Assembly (NCBI GenBank): GCA_021186555.1
Contig: JAJKFL010000013.1
Location: 33,880,743 to 33,944,742, forward strand
Reading direction: 5' to 3'
From: Reticulitermes speratus
Taxonomy: Eukaryota; Arthropoda; Insecta; Blattodea; Rhinotermitidae
DNA length: 64,000 nt
Below are positions 23,648 through 35,049 of the stretch, piece after piece. The position numbers and the translations under genes are program-made. The notes beneath the pieces were generated by a model. It was not told the DNA's origin and did not search any database. It saw nothing but the letters and a program-made list of their open reading frames with translations. Position 1 is the stretch's first letter. Each line of letters opens with the position of its first letter.

Positions 23648-24989
23648 TTAACTTCAGTAGATTAAATTTTCAGTTGCAAAGTATTGTGAACCACTGTGCA
23701 AAGAAACACAGAGATCATTAAGGCCTTTAGAAATCCAACATGTCTCTTCCTAATAACGGTCAGACATTACTCACGCATCGTCTGCTAAATACAGCTGTAA
23801 AAGAATAGAAATAGTTGGCAAACCCGCAAATACTGGAATGAAATTCCACTGTACTCGCTCAGAGTTGAAGGAATTGGAGTAAGAAGGACACAGCTCCATT
23901 TGCAAGGTGTGTCTGATAACAAACTGCTGGGACGAATATTTAGAATTGAAAGAGGATAAGCTGAAATACGTTGCAGGAAAATAACTGGGAATAGTTTCAT
24001 GTTTTTTACAGTTCTCCAAGTTTTAGAGCGATTAATTCAAGGAGGATGAGATCCGTGGGAAACATCAAGCACTGACGAAGCGAGACAAAGGATGGAATAT
24101 TTTAGTCTCAAATTTTCGAGGGACAGCTTGCGACAATTTAGTGAGTCTTAAAACAGGGTCTGAGAAACTGGACTGAATTCAACTGCCTAAAGGAATGGTA
24201 TGGCGGCAGGGGTTTCGGTAAACCCTTACTAACCTTCGGATTTCTTAAGAACATGGAATCTTTTGATCGGCGCAGTATTTTTTTTTAAGAAAACCGTAAA
24301 CCTTGAAACAGTAGGACTCGCCCTACTCCGACAACTAGCTAAATCCCTTGGCACTATAACCTATTGTATTAGCCGCTGGTGAGAGATTAATAGGGAGCTG
24401 TTTTGGAGGGATAGCTGGTAGGATAAGTCGATATGTTCGGAGAAAACCTATTCCGATGCCACATTTTTCACTACAACTAGACCATAAACTACCGTGCGAT
24501 TGAACCCAGGCTTAGGCGGTAAAAATGTCGACAAGAGACATCGTGAGTCACTGTGCCATAATTTTGGATTGTGTCTTCTGTTACGTTAAGAAAGAAGCTG
24601 TTTATATTTAGAGTAAATGAGCCACAGAAGGAATGAGATGTTGAAAGTTGAAACTGCTTGTACTCCAGCACCCTCTTTTATTCACTGTCTTCGGACGAAC
24701 GTACCTGCAGTGCGGAGATAGTCCCAAGATCCCTCAGGAGTGCAGAGAAATGGATATGCTATCACGAACACACACTTCTGAGTAAGTTGGGGAGATCACC
24801 ATCTACCACGTGACCCGCGTGTCTAATTCAAGTGTGCCACCTCTCTTGATCCTTATCTGGGTTCGCTGTCTTACTTATTCAAGTATCTCAGTGTTTTCAG
24901 TTTTTTCTTTTATTAATTTTTAAGGCACAATAAGCTTGTTTGTGTGGTGGTGTTATTGGTAATACACTTCATTTTTATGATTTCCTGTA

Positions 24990-25275
24990 ATGTATGTTAT
25001 GGTAAGTGAAGGTAAATGTGCACGCCATAAAGGCGTATGAGGGAATTAAACGTAGAGTTTCACCCATTCTTAATTTCATCCCTGGATGAATCTGAGTGGT
25101 CAGCTTCACGCTCCAACCGGTATACCCCGGGAATAGCATTCTCAGTACGCATTGAATAGGAAGCTGCTCATCTGGACGTTTTGGAGCAGAGAGAAACCTC
25201 TTTTTCCAGCTGCGAATCGAAACACGATTTCTCAGTTTTCCAGCCCGTAGCCTAGCCACTATATGAGAGTGCTAT
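24990..25275 (-). mobile_element. SINE family S1, minus copy, long-tail variant
   Basis: In minus orientation: B box region GAATCGAAACACGATTTC, then CATCTGGACGTTTTGGAG, AGTGGTCAGCTTCACGCTCC, and a tail with GCCATAAAGGCGTATGAGGG. Compared with the 46055 copy it has about 45 extra bases in the 3' part (around TTCTTAATTTCATCCC). The 36425 copy shares this insertion, so two S1 subtypes exist. Confidence 0.65.
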
Positions 25276-25494
25276 CTCAGCTCCCTGTAACGTTGATTAC
25301 AGTTGGCATAAGACCTGCAAAAAAAAACAGCAAATATAGTTGACCACTCTGGTCCCTTGAGTGATGTTAACTTTGTTAATTGTGGTAATGAAGTCATTAC
25401 AATGACATTTCGCAAGTAAGGACTTCAGTAATATCTTACCATGGCTCAGACGATTATTCGTCGGTTTCTACTTACTTCTTAGGGTAGTCCGTGT

Positions 25495-25665
25495 GGGATT
25501 TACGGTGGACCAGTTGGCACTGAGATAGATTTCTCTTCAAGTACTTGAGTATTCTCCTATCATTCCATCTTTCTGCATATTACAGTAGTTCGTCTATCAT
25601 CGGATGGATGGGCACTACATAACGGCAGTACCACACAGGCAGTCTCACCCCACCATGATCATACA
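25495..25665 (+). repeat. SINE body fragment, family G
   Basis: GTGTGGGATTTACGGTGGAC, then TTTCTCTTCAAGTACTTGAG and TATCATTCCATC. Shares this order with the 49105 copy (TTTCTCTAAGTACTTTAG). The promoter part is not visible. Confidence 0.4.
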
Positions 25666-26229
25666 TGAAAGGGACTTTGGTATATAAATAGAAGCCAGAA
25701 AATGAGTTATATGTTCATGTAGCTTCACTGTATGGAGGAGAAAGTCGTAACATAAAGGCAGTGATGTAGAGTTTTGCTGTAAATATGGCAGCATTGTTTT
25801 CCTCCGAACCGTCGTTATTCAACAACCAGACTGCATGGTGTCATATTCCAGAAGACTTATAATACGAATCTTTGCAGCCATGAATACGCAGAATCTCATT
25901 AACACCAACGTGAGTTACGAACCTTTAGCTACGAGGTTCAAATCACAGAACGAACCGGCACTGCATGTCAGCCACTATTGTGGCTTTGAGCGGATTTCAA
26001 CCCAATTCACATCGCTTCTGCCTGCCCAGTACTGCTTTGTTTTCTTGGCATGGGTACGCTCAGGTCCCAAGAACATAGAAGGGATATCTGCTCTATGCTT
26101 TTAAAAAATCCATTTCGTAAGGTCATACCAGTATATAGTGTCTCTTGCTTAAAATATCCAAAATTTGTTACGTAAATTATTGATACTCTACTGATTCTTC
26201 ATTACTGGACCTTCTCCTTAGTCACCTGA

Positions 26230-26440
26230 ATCCAATCCACACCCATACAGACGTGGGCAACGGGTGGTTCTCCTTTAGGAGTTTTGAGTTCAAATGTCTG
26301 CCATGATATCGGTAATCCTGAGTGAGGCTTTTTGTGATTTTACTCAGTACATCCAGGAAAAGATTGGGATAGTATCGTAAATTACAGGAAAATCACTTAT
26401 TTCTGCATTATTTCTAATTCTTTCTTTACTGATCATTCCG
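26230..26440 (+). repeat. SINE, family G-like, with B box
   Basis: TTTTGAGTTCAAATGTCTG fits a B box. Downstream comes GTGATTTTACTCAGTACATC and CAGGAAAAGATTGGGATAGT, a body pattern known from cockroach-type SINEs. Diverged. Confidence 0.4.
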
Positions 26441-26720
26441 TCTTTCGATGCACTTTAATCAGAGCTGTGACAGTGACGTTAAATAAGTATAAATAAATAA
26501 ATAAATTTTTTTATGCATATATTTAAGATACCGCCCCTCCCCCCCAGTAAAAAGTATCCAGAGATTTTATAGAATTCACTACGTGCTCTTACATGTAAGG
26601 TAGCAACGGTTGTTACAGCATTGTGCACCTATTGCCGTGAAGTTTCTGGGTATCATTCCAAGAATATTTTCAGCATGAGTGAACTTTCATTTCGTATTGT
26701 GTTCACCGTGCATCTTGACA

Positions 26721-27228
26721 TTAATTTTCAGTTTTTTAACCAACGAATGCGCTTTTTGTTTTCGTATTTTGTTCAATTCACCCTACATATGTTTCGGCCG
26801 TGACTCGGCCATCATCAGGGGTACATTGATAAGTTCACTTCACTGTTCGCTGGTCCATCCGGTACTATCACAGAACCGTTACACTGTTTGAGGCTACTCT
26901 TTTACATTGACAATCACCAGTATAAAAAGTTTCTTCAAGTTTTTTTCTTGAAATGTCTTGGTGTATATAGTATTTATGTTTCATTTGAAGTATAAAGTAT
27001 AGCACTATAAATTGTGAATATACAGCACTATGTCGTAAGAATTATTAAAATTGTGTTATTAAAAGTTGTTAAAATTTCTGGCAGTTGGTTTTGTATAGAT
27101 GTTGACGTACATATCCTGCTGTTGTTATTGTCCTGTTGCGTGCTTGTGACTGAGTGACATTCGTAGGGTGAATTTAACAAAATACGAAAATAAAAAGTGC
27201 ATTCGTTGGTTAAAAAACTGAAAATTAA
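26721..27228. mobile_element. foldback element FB-A, 508 bp
   Basis: The left arm, from TTAATTTTCAGTTTTTTAAC to TTGTTCAATTCACCCTAC (26721-26786), is the reverse complement of the right arm (27163-27228) with few mismatches, giving arms of about 66 bp. Immediately inside the left arm lies a hammerhead-like motif (26779-26823, minus strand). The matching place in the right arm is diverged. The interior has no long ORF. It has the architecture of a foldback or non-autonomous inverted-repeat element, but the transposition class is unknown. Confidence 0.65.
26779..26823 (-). ncRNA. hammerhead ribozyme-like motif HH-A
   Basis: Read on the minus strand: stem I strand ACCC (plus a U-G pair outside), CUGAUGA at 26818-26812, one extra U at 26811, stem II GGCCG/CGGCC with a 5-nt loop (26810-26796), and GAAA at 26795-26792. 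Then come a 3-bp stem III closed by a UA loop, the putative cleavage triplet GUA with cut after 26784, and the stem I partner GGGU. All strictly conserved core positions of the hammerhead are present. The bulged base between A9 and helix II departs from consensus, but an extra base there is known in a viroid hammerhead. Self-cleavage is inferred, not shown. Confidence 0.6.
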
Positions 27229-27359
27229 ATTTCGCAATTTGTGTGGTATTCTTTATTTAAAATTGTATCTACTATATAATGTGATATTGACAAGAAACAC
27301 AACTGTACCCCGGGAGACGGACTACTTCTGCTTTTAAATAAATATAATTATCTGCCAGA

Positions 27360-27410
27360 AAACAGAAACTTTGATGTCTGTCTACCAGACTAGACGGTGT
27401 CAGAATCCAA
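27360..27410 (-). repeat. MITE family D fragment, minus
   Basis: GTCTACCAGACTAGACGGTG followed by TCAGAATCC. This is the inverted form of the family motif. Confidence 0.4.
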
Positions 27411-27924
27411 ATCGCGTGATCCTAATACTCCCCATTCTGAGAACTTCAACTCCCTAACCGACCCACTAATATTCGCCAGCTGAGTGTACAGATCAGCCCA
27501 GTACAACTGAGCCGTTGCAAGCTGACGTCCGCGAGACATCCAGTTAGTTTGGCACGGAACTTGCTCCGAATGTCGGATTACGGAAAGTGGGCGAGTCAGC
27601 CGTCACGTGATGTTAATCCTCCTTCCTTCTATCTCGCTTCATTACTACTTTGAGCCACCAATCAGCAGTACTCTGTACTAAAGCAACATTTTTCTCCCAG
27701 CTCGTTCTGGAACTTCGATTAGCTGCCTTCCAAGAAATATCCATACGAGTATTTAATGAATTGTCCAGTTTATTATTTACGTAGCTCGTTACGTAAGTGT
27801 ACTTCCCTAGTTTATTTGTGTTTCAACTTATTTCAACTTATCAAATTATTGGAAGGTTGCTCCTTCTGTTTTTAGGTGCGTTTACAATGTAGTGAACAGC
27901 AACTATCAGCTTCGTTAAGTCTCC

Positions 27925-28185
27925 CTGTTTATCTATCTGTCAATCCTTCCGCATGGAAAAACTCGGCACCCACTGGACGGATTTTCATTAAATTAAATAT
28001 TGGGGACGTTTATTAAAATCTTGCGCGAGAAGTGAATTTTGCGTAAAATCGGATAAAAAATATCAGGCACTTTACATGAAGACCTAAGTACGTTTATGAA
28101 AATATGTCGCAGAATTGTTTATGAAATCACGGATGTTTCAGATAGAGTTTGTGGATAAAATCAGGACACATTTCTTATCAAATAC
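27925..28185 (+). repeat. interspersed repeat family H
   Basis: CCCACTGGACGGATTTTCAT, then AAAATCGGATAAAAAATATC and CAGGCACTTTACATGAAGAC with CTAAGTACG. The last block is nearly identical to the copy near 47085 (CAGGCACATTAAATGAAGAC). Class unknown, non-coding. Confidence 0.5.
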
Positions 28186-28650
28186 GTTGTTTCCAAAACT
28201 TTTGCTGTATACGAGTGAATTACGAAAACTCCGGCAGAGCTAGACAGGACATAAATGATGTGCAGCAAAAAAAAAAATGCGGTTTGCATGCCGGTTAATT
28301 AAGACGAAATCAAAGGCACTGGATTGTAATGTGTAATAATTACTGCTTTCAATCGGGTGAGATTTGTAGGTTAAGATGCATTTTGCATGATGTATAAATA
28401 AGGCAAAAATATACACAAGCATAATATTTAACACTTATTGCTTTATATGAGATTGTAATTACATAATAATATGCTGCCTTATACGGTAGATTGTAATTTG
28501 TTTTATATTATGTAACAATCGATAACGTAAATTTCATGTTCTGACGTCAACTTCCTGTGCATTTAAATTTTAAGATTTTTTGCTCATAATAAGGAAAATG
28601 ACAACAAATTTAGTCGAAGGCAACAAATATTTGCTTATTATTTATGAAAA

Positions 28651-28695
28651 CACAGCTACATGTTTCGGCTATGTCCAAGCCATCATCAGGCTATA
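28651..28695 (-). ncRNA. hammerhead ribozyme-like motif HH-B1
   Basis: Minus strand: stem I UAUAGC pairs with GCUGUG (four Watson-Crick, two G-U). CUGAUGA is at 28689-28683, the extra U at 28682, stem II GGCU/AGCC with a 7-nt loop, GAAA at 28666-28663, and a 2-bp stem III with an AU loop. The GUA cut site lies after 28657. Stem I differs completely from HH-A yet pairs. The very short stem III resembles hammerheads described in Penelope-like elements and retrozymes, which cut better as dimers. Confidence 0.6.
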
Positions 28696-28905
28696 GAGCA
28701 AACTTAAGAGATGGTATGCAAAAAGTGTAAAATTAACATACAGTAAAATCAAGCGTGAGCTCCACCTGTTAGAGTTTCGTATTCGTGATACTTTAAAATG
28801 CCTATGTGTGTATTATGAATAGGAAATTGTAAAACGTGGAGCTCACACTTGCTTTTACCATATGTTAATTTTATACATGTGGTATACTATCTCTTAGGTT
28901 GTTAT

Positions 28906-28957
28906 GCAGCCTTAAGACGACTTGGACATAACCGAAATATGCAGCTGTGCTTTCGCA
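28906..28957 (+). ncRNA. decayed hammerhead-like motif HH-B2
   Basis: Right-arm counterpart of HH-B1. GAAA, the short UAUGCA segment and stem I CAGC/GCUG are present. The CUGAUGA box has become CUUAAGA with further changes, and one stem II pair is lost. Expected to be catalytically dead. Confidence 0.4.
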
Positions 28958-29019
28958 AATAATAAAGCAAATATTAGGCCTAATTTCACTCGACTAAATT
29001 GGTCGTTGTTCAAGCGGAT

Positions 29020-30305
29020 AAAATACAAAAGAATGAGTAACATAAAGAAAAGACATAAAAATTCGCATGTACATACATTATGAATATACTTGTGAATTGT
29101 GTGAAAAGTATGGTTTGTAAGTCACAAATTACAAAATTTTAGGTTGAAACTTTGAGGTTATGTATTGTGCCATATGAAATATTACGAGATTGGATGGCAC
29201 TATCTCATGTGACGATTGAGTTAGTTGTGGTGCGTTGTTTGATGCATTACGTACCGCCGTTTCCCGTCATGTCGTAACCCCTTCCACGTTTCCTCTCCTC
29301 CGTCGTCCGTTTTCCGCGATTCTTGAAACTTCACTCTGTTTCGGCAAGTTCTTCGATCAACATCTTTCCAAATTTCGCTTCGGCCAGGTATTCAAAATTA
29401 CATTCTGACAAGAACGTCGTACAGTCTCGTTGCATTGTTATTGGTAAGCTGTTTCCATGTTACGTCCTTATAATAACATGCAAGTTTTTTGTTCTGTTCG
29501 TAAGGTAGGGAGTGGATATATGCACGACAGTAAACTTGGACCTTTGTACTCTGAATCATTTTCTTATCAGAATAAGTCATTTGTTACCTTGCTTTTTTGC
29601 TTTAATAAATATTGTTATGATTTTATCTGTTAAGTGATTCTTACATGGGACTGTAGGTGTTGCACGCACCTCTTTAGCTTCCATAGGCTACACGAGGTAA
29701 TATTAATTGGATTATGGTTAACAAACGTATGGGTGGCGAGGGAATATGAGGAATAAATTTAACAAAACGAAAATCAGTGAAGACATCCTAAAAAGTAAAT
29801 TATTCAGATAAATGTAATGACAGATCGTACTAATAATAATAATAACAACGTTATATATACACACGTTGTGAACAACAACAAAATCTATGAGATCTCGTGT
29901 GTTAAACATGGTATGAATATGTTAGAAGAGTGCAGGATGCAAAACTCCAAACGCGCCACAATGTTACTGTGGCCTCTGTTGGAGACGTTTTCCATCCCCT
30001 AGATGAAAAATGACTGAATATGCAATATTTGCTTAACGGTAATTGACAGGGAAGACAGAAGTGTTTGTAGAAAAAAATGTTTTTCCGCTATCACTTCCAC
30101 TACAAATCTACGTGAACCGTCCTGGAAAGGAACGCGGGATTCCGGTGAAAGAATCCCGCGACTGTTGTCTGATTTATATCATGGTCCTTTTTCAGTTGCT
30201 GAGTTATTTCCTATCTTTGATGGTCTGTTAGTTAAGCGGTCAAACTGCCTTTACGCCACTTACTTCATCATATCAGTGTTTCGTGCGATTTGATGCACTT
30301 ACGGC
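29020..30305. other. intergenic, nothing recognised
   Basis: No domain-bearing ORF, no supported repeat. A short inverted repeat (GCGGGATTCCGG...GAATCCCGC, 30133-30159) is visible but isolated. Confidence 0.35.
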
Positions 30306-30309
30306 AGTT

Positions 30310-30405
30310 GTGAAGAAGATGGACGTCTTCTGGGATATGATGCCGTATAGTCTCTTAGAAGCGTACTGACATTTCAGAGGAACCTCCACCAACTAAGGTG
30401 ATTTG
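30310..30405 (+). repeat. MITE family D fragment
   Basis: GAAGATGGACGTCTTCTGGG, ATATGATGCCGTATAGTCTC, TTAGAAGCGTACTGACATTT. Same order as other family D copies. Confidence 0.5.
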
Positions 30406-30624
30406 ACTGAAGAAGCATTTTTTTTAAAACGTCGCACACTTCTATCGGAGTAAACGGGGTCATATTCAGCAATACAGCAATTATCAAATATTTGTTTTGC
30501 TCATTTTTTGTTCTTGTTGAACGTAAAGAGAAGTTGTCTGTTTCTTAAACACGGCGCCATTGAAGCATATGGTCAAGTGGCTGTATAGCTTTACACATTC
30601 ATATTCTGGGCGCTGTATGGACTG

Positions 30625-30805
30625 GAGTGTGTAGTTTTATACATCGGCCGCTTTACCGCCGTGGAAAGAGCCTCCGATACCCATTAGATGATTGGCCAAG
30701 TGAGTTCCACAGCCGATCTAGACAATTTGGAGAAAATGTCCTTCTTCTATCATAAATCGAACTCCGATAATTCGGTAGTCCAAACCGTGGCTTAGTTACT
30801 TTACT
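30625..30805 (-). mobile_element. SINE family S1, minus copy
   Basis: CGGCCGCTTTACCGCCGTGG, CCCATTAGATGATTGGCC, then AATCGAACTCCGATAATTCG (B box on minus) and GTCCAAACCGTGGCTTAG. Same order as the 54845 copy. Confidence 0.6.
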
Positions 30806-30809
30806 GATT

Positions 30810-32770
30810 TATCCTTTTTTCCTCCTCTTTTTATTACTGTAATGCAACTATGACATGATTCCTCGCAGTTATTGTGAGAACCAGCTGTGGAAATGCCGAC
30901 AGTCGTATAAATCATCCTAATTTTAAGCCACTGGTCGATCTGCCTAGGCGTATCTACCACAGCCAGATTTTAGCCGCACTGAAGCGTGAAATTCGCCCGA
31001 ATTGTATTTAAAAATACAGTTCCACCCTCACATAATACACAGCTTTTCTGCATTTTAAATGCGAAGCAGTTAATTTTGGATAAGGGAATAATCCCTGTGT
31101 ATTGTAAGAATAAAAAACGCGTGAGTACATTTTATGAACAAAGAGTCGGGGCTTTTTAATGAACGTGGTAATATATTGTAACCACTCTACTTTAGTGGGT
31201 TAAACCCGTCTTACTCCTTCCTCATGATGGCGCTCTTCATTCTGCTTGATTTACCGCTTTAGCTGCCGTCTGGTGGCTAGTTCGTAACGTTCAAGAAAAC
31301 ATAAAGAAATATCTACGAATCGTGGCGGTAGGTTTCGATCTACGAGATGCTTTGAAACACGCCAACCATTAATCTATCTCAGTGGTCGTTGAAATGGGAT
31401 ATCTCCCCACTCTAAATCAATATTACTGTTTACTTTATTTATAACTAGTACTGACCACTGAAACAAGTGTGGGTCGTCGTGTAGTTATTTCGGTGTTTGA
31501 ACACAACGCTAGTAAATCGTGCGGGCGTCGTAGGGGTAAAACTCCACTATTCTTATTCTTGTCATTAGGTTAGTTGAGTTTTTAATTACATGAGTAAAGT
31601 TAAATTTCTTAGTTTGAGTGTTAAACTTTCTGTAAAAATTTAACTAATACAGCGAGACATGCTGTCTAGGATAGCATAACAAACTGTAAAATTTGGTGAC
31701 GAACACGGTTTATATACTGACAAAGGCAGTGTAATTATTGCTTTGATCTGAAAATGCCGCGCGTCGCACAGTTGTTCAGCGGCCCACATTGTTGTGGTGT
31801 GCGTGACTGTGACAATGGGAACAAAGAACTGAATTGCGAAATAAATTTTTGCAGGTGCTAGAAGCATTTAAGTGGAAAGTGTGTCAAATTACATAAAGAA
31901 ACCAATCAGGTTTGAATCGCCTTCTTAGCTTAAATTTGGGTTTTAGAGCCTGAGGGGCATTGAGGTAATCAGAGAACAAAATTCATAATGTGTAACCTTT
32001 CGCTCTGTTAGTCGCATTTATGTAGTGTTATCTGATACGCGGTTAAGTCGAGTTTGGGCGCTTGTTGAGTTAACATATAACTCGATTTTTTATATTTATT
32101 CCCACTACGGTGCGCAGTGAGTGAACATTTAATTGGAGTGAAACATGTGATTAGAACATGTGAACGTCATTCGATGAATGTACATAAGATTGTCGAGAAC
32201 CGTCTAAGGTTTGTGATCATATTGTGTTTGAATGTTTTCGACATGTGAACTTTCGCGGCAGTTATCATTGATTCAGAACAGCATTTGTAACTATTCGTCA
32301 GCACACAAGTGTTGCAAATCAGCTTTATAACAAACGTTTCAGTGTTGCAACTGCCGTTTAAAATGAAGGATTTAAAAATAAATCTCACGTTGAAACCAAA
32401 ACGTAACTAGGTCAATGCTGTCTTAGGACTATTAGCTTCAAGAATTTCATAGGCCAATCTAAAATTTCCCGGAACATTATCTGAGACAAGTTTCTTATAC
32501 ACAGCTTGACACTGCTAGTGTCATAGAAGGGACGTTTGCAGAAGCAACCTTATCCCGGGCGAGCAACGGGAACCTCGTTTAGCACGTAAATCTATATAAA
32601 TTACTTGCTGCTATAACTAGGAATTTTGTTTTTGTCCTTATCTGCAGTCGTGGGAGACTTTAGGCAGACGGAACACCGCTGCAAGCAATATATTTTGATT
32701 GCAAAAAAAGACTCTTGTATTTATGGGACTTGTTCACAAGGAAGCAGATCTATAATATTTCTGTTTGTCA
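30810..32770. other. intergenic, nothing clear
   Basis: A possible tRNA-like segment on the minus strand around 31325-31395 (a degenerate GATCGAAACC B box). Otherwise no supported feature. Confidence 0.35.
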
Positions 32771-32774
32771 CTAG

Positions 32775-33045
32775 AGACGGAGTAGCGTAGTTGTTATAGC
32801 GACTAGGCTGCGGGCTGGACAGACCGGGTTTCGAATCCTGGTAGGAGCAAGAGAGTTCTGTCTTCTCCAAAAGGTCCAGACCGGCTCTGGAGCCCAACCA
32901 GCACCCTATTCAATAGAAATCGGGGTTCTTGCCCGAGGGTAAAGCGACCGGGGCGTGAAGGTTAAAAATGAGTGGACTTTTACCCCTACTCCAACTATAT
33001 GCCTTCATGGCGAGAACACGGAAAACTTTGCCTTTACCATTTTAT
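32775..33045 (+). mobile_element. SINE family S1, plus copy, best preserved
   Basis: The A box region is GTAGCGTAGTTGTTATAGCG and the B box GGGTTTCGAATCCTGG. The body holds CTCCAAAAGGTCCAGACCGG, CCGAGGGTAAAGCGACCGGG and GCGTGAAGG, with the 3' tail ATGCCTTCATGGCG. The tRNA-like head plus an unrelated body defines a tRNA-derived SINE of roughly 270 bp. This is the clearest copy of the family for building a consensus. Confidence 0.75.
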
Positions 33046-33049
33046 GTCT

Positions 33050-34100
33050 GAAACAAATGATAACGTGATTATGATCTTATGTTGCTTGCAAGTCTGATGC
33101 ATGTTGCCAAGCGATAAGTTTCTTTCCCTGTTCGATGTGAAAGGATTTCAAATAGCGTCTTTATCCTGTAGAAGTTTTGAAAATTTTCTAGGTCACGGTT
33201 AGGTTCTTTTCTCACTACTTTAACACTGCGCTGAAGTATGTTTGGAAATAAAGGTCGAACCCAATTTCTTCTCCTCCGCCTTGTCACTCTTCCAACAAGT
33301 TGTAGGTAATAACGACGTGGGAAATCATTGGACTGGTCAGAATTGGGTTAAGTTGCTCCATTGTGCATTCGAGCATGATGCAGTATATCGCATCTTCTTT
33401 CCACTTACACATTGGGCATTGCCAGTTTCGTTGGTGTGTCGTCTGCCTAAGGGCATGGTGGAGGATAATACAGAAAATTAATGTACAGAGACAGGATATT
33501 AGTATGAGTCCTGATTGAACTGGCTGAGGTTGTGGTATCATGGCTCGCATTTTTTGAACGCGGTAATGAATCTTAGCGTTCGTTGAAGTTTCTCGATCAG
33601 ATAATTAAGTATCGGTCGTTAGATAACTTTCATGACGAAATTAGTAAGTTACGATTTATATTGTATGAAAACCTTTAAGTAGCAGGGTAATCCTTTTGAA
33701 ACTAGTAGTCGCTAATTTAGCCACGAAATTGCCAGCAGTTTTTGAAACCCGGGGTCACAAATTCCCGCTACTGGACATTTAAAATTTGGCAAATAATCAC
33801 AGCTCTTTGATCGTTGTAAAGTAGTGTTTGCTGTTTATCACACGAAGTAAACTTACATCGTTACATTCGCTTCATTTGAAGTTTCACCCATAAAATAATT
33901 CTAATCCGGGAGAGTGTGGTGTGACGATACTTGAATGCGCAGACCTCGCTGCGCAGCGGTTCATATTAAAACTCGTGCGCTAACAAGCTGCTGATATAAA
34001 TTGCATGGGCTGTGGGTACTGCCGTGATATTGCTGCGTTTTTCACCGTCAGACCTACAGTCGGCCCCCTATCGCGATTGCATTATTTTCAGGCTCCTTCT
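33050..34100. other. intergenic, nothing recognised
   Basis: Only short incidental frames. Confidence 0.35.
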
Positions 34101-34105
34101 GTACA

Positions 34106-34525
34106 GATGTTGAGAGAGGCTTCCGGCTCCGCTATTGTAGGGTGTTCACGAAATTCTGACTTAGTATTTTTGTTCAAACAACTTTGTGACTTAGAAAATT
34201 CTTTCACTCACTGGGTTTCTTTTAAATAGCTGAACTACTGCTGTGTATATTGCAGGTATTGAGACAGACTTCTCGTTCCCGGTCACCGGGGTGTTTGCGA
34301 ATTCATTTTGTTGTTACAACCGTCTTGTAGTTTCGAAAACGCTTTTACTCACTAGATATCCGTTAATGTTTCAAACATTGCTAAAGTGTATTATAGATAC
34401 TGAGAGACATTTCCCTACGCATAACACAGGTCATTCACAAAATACTGAGTTAATTTTGTTGTTGAAATTATTGTATGACATTGAAACGTTACGGATTACT
34501 GCCTTGGAATGCTGCAGATTTTGAA
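34106..34525. repeat. degenerate tandem triplicate, ~140-150 bp unit
   Basis: Units begin GATGTTGAGAG (34106), GTATTGAGACAG (34256) and GATACTGAGAG (34396). Each then shows a GTGTTC/GTGTTTGCG/GTCATTCAC block, a TTTTTGTTCAA/TTTTGTTGTTA/TTTTGTTGTTG block and a ...ACTCACT/ACTCACT/GGATTACT block in the same order. Translated, units 1 and 3 give the similar peptides SRNSDLVFLFKQLCDLENS and SQNTELILLLKLLYDIETL in their local frames. May be an old satellite fragment. Confidence 0.5.
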
Positions 34526-35017
34526 GAGGGTTTTTACTGAGTTAGACAACCTCATAAATGAAAGCATCGGGTTATATTTGGAATACACCGAGCTTCAGAA
34601 TGAATTATATTAAGTCTAATGAAAGGAAATAAGTGAAACATTTTGATTGACTGGTGATAGTAATGGTCATCGGAAATGTTCGTATTGGCCTTGTCGTTTC
34701 TCGCACAACAAACGTACAACGCACAACAAAGGGCAAACGTAAAAGAAATAGGAGAGGAAACAAAAACGTCTGCGGTAGGAAACGGGAAAACGAAGAGGAA
34801 ACATAGAAGTTGCATGTTTACATACAGACGATTTAATTGTTTATATGTTACATGTCTGTTATCGGTTTTAAGTTTTGTGGTGGTTTATTGCTAAACTTTT
34901 CAGTGCTTGAGAGGGTTTCATCCTGTAGGTGTGCTGCTGATGGTTCGGAGGGAATTGCTGCCTGCGTCGTGGTGGTGCAAGCGAGTAAGAAAGAAGGTAT
35001 TCAGGTTACATATATAC

Positions 35018-35046
35018 ATTATTATTATTATTATATTATTATTATT
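35018..35046. repeat. (ATT)n microsatellite
   Basis: ATT/TTA run interrupted once. Confidence 0.85.
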
Positions 35047-35049
35047 GGC

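Larger units (their letters stand above)
28600..29011. mobile_element. foldback element FB-B, 412 bp
   Basis: The outer arms begin GACAACAAATTTAGTCGA on the left, and GAACAACGACCAATTTAG on the right read inward. They run about 90-100 bp and include hammerhead-like cores in both arms (28651-28695 and about 28906-28957). A second inner inverted repeat pairs AATCAAGCGTGAGCTCCAC (near 28747) with its reverse complement near 28838, so almost the whole element can fold on itself. No coding capacity. Confidence 0.65.
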
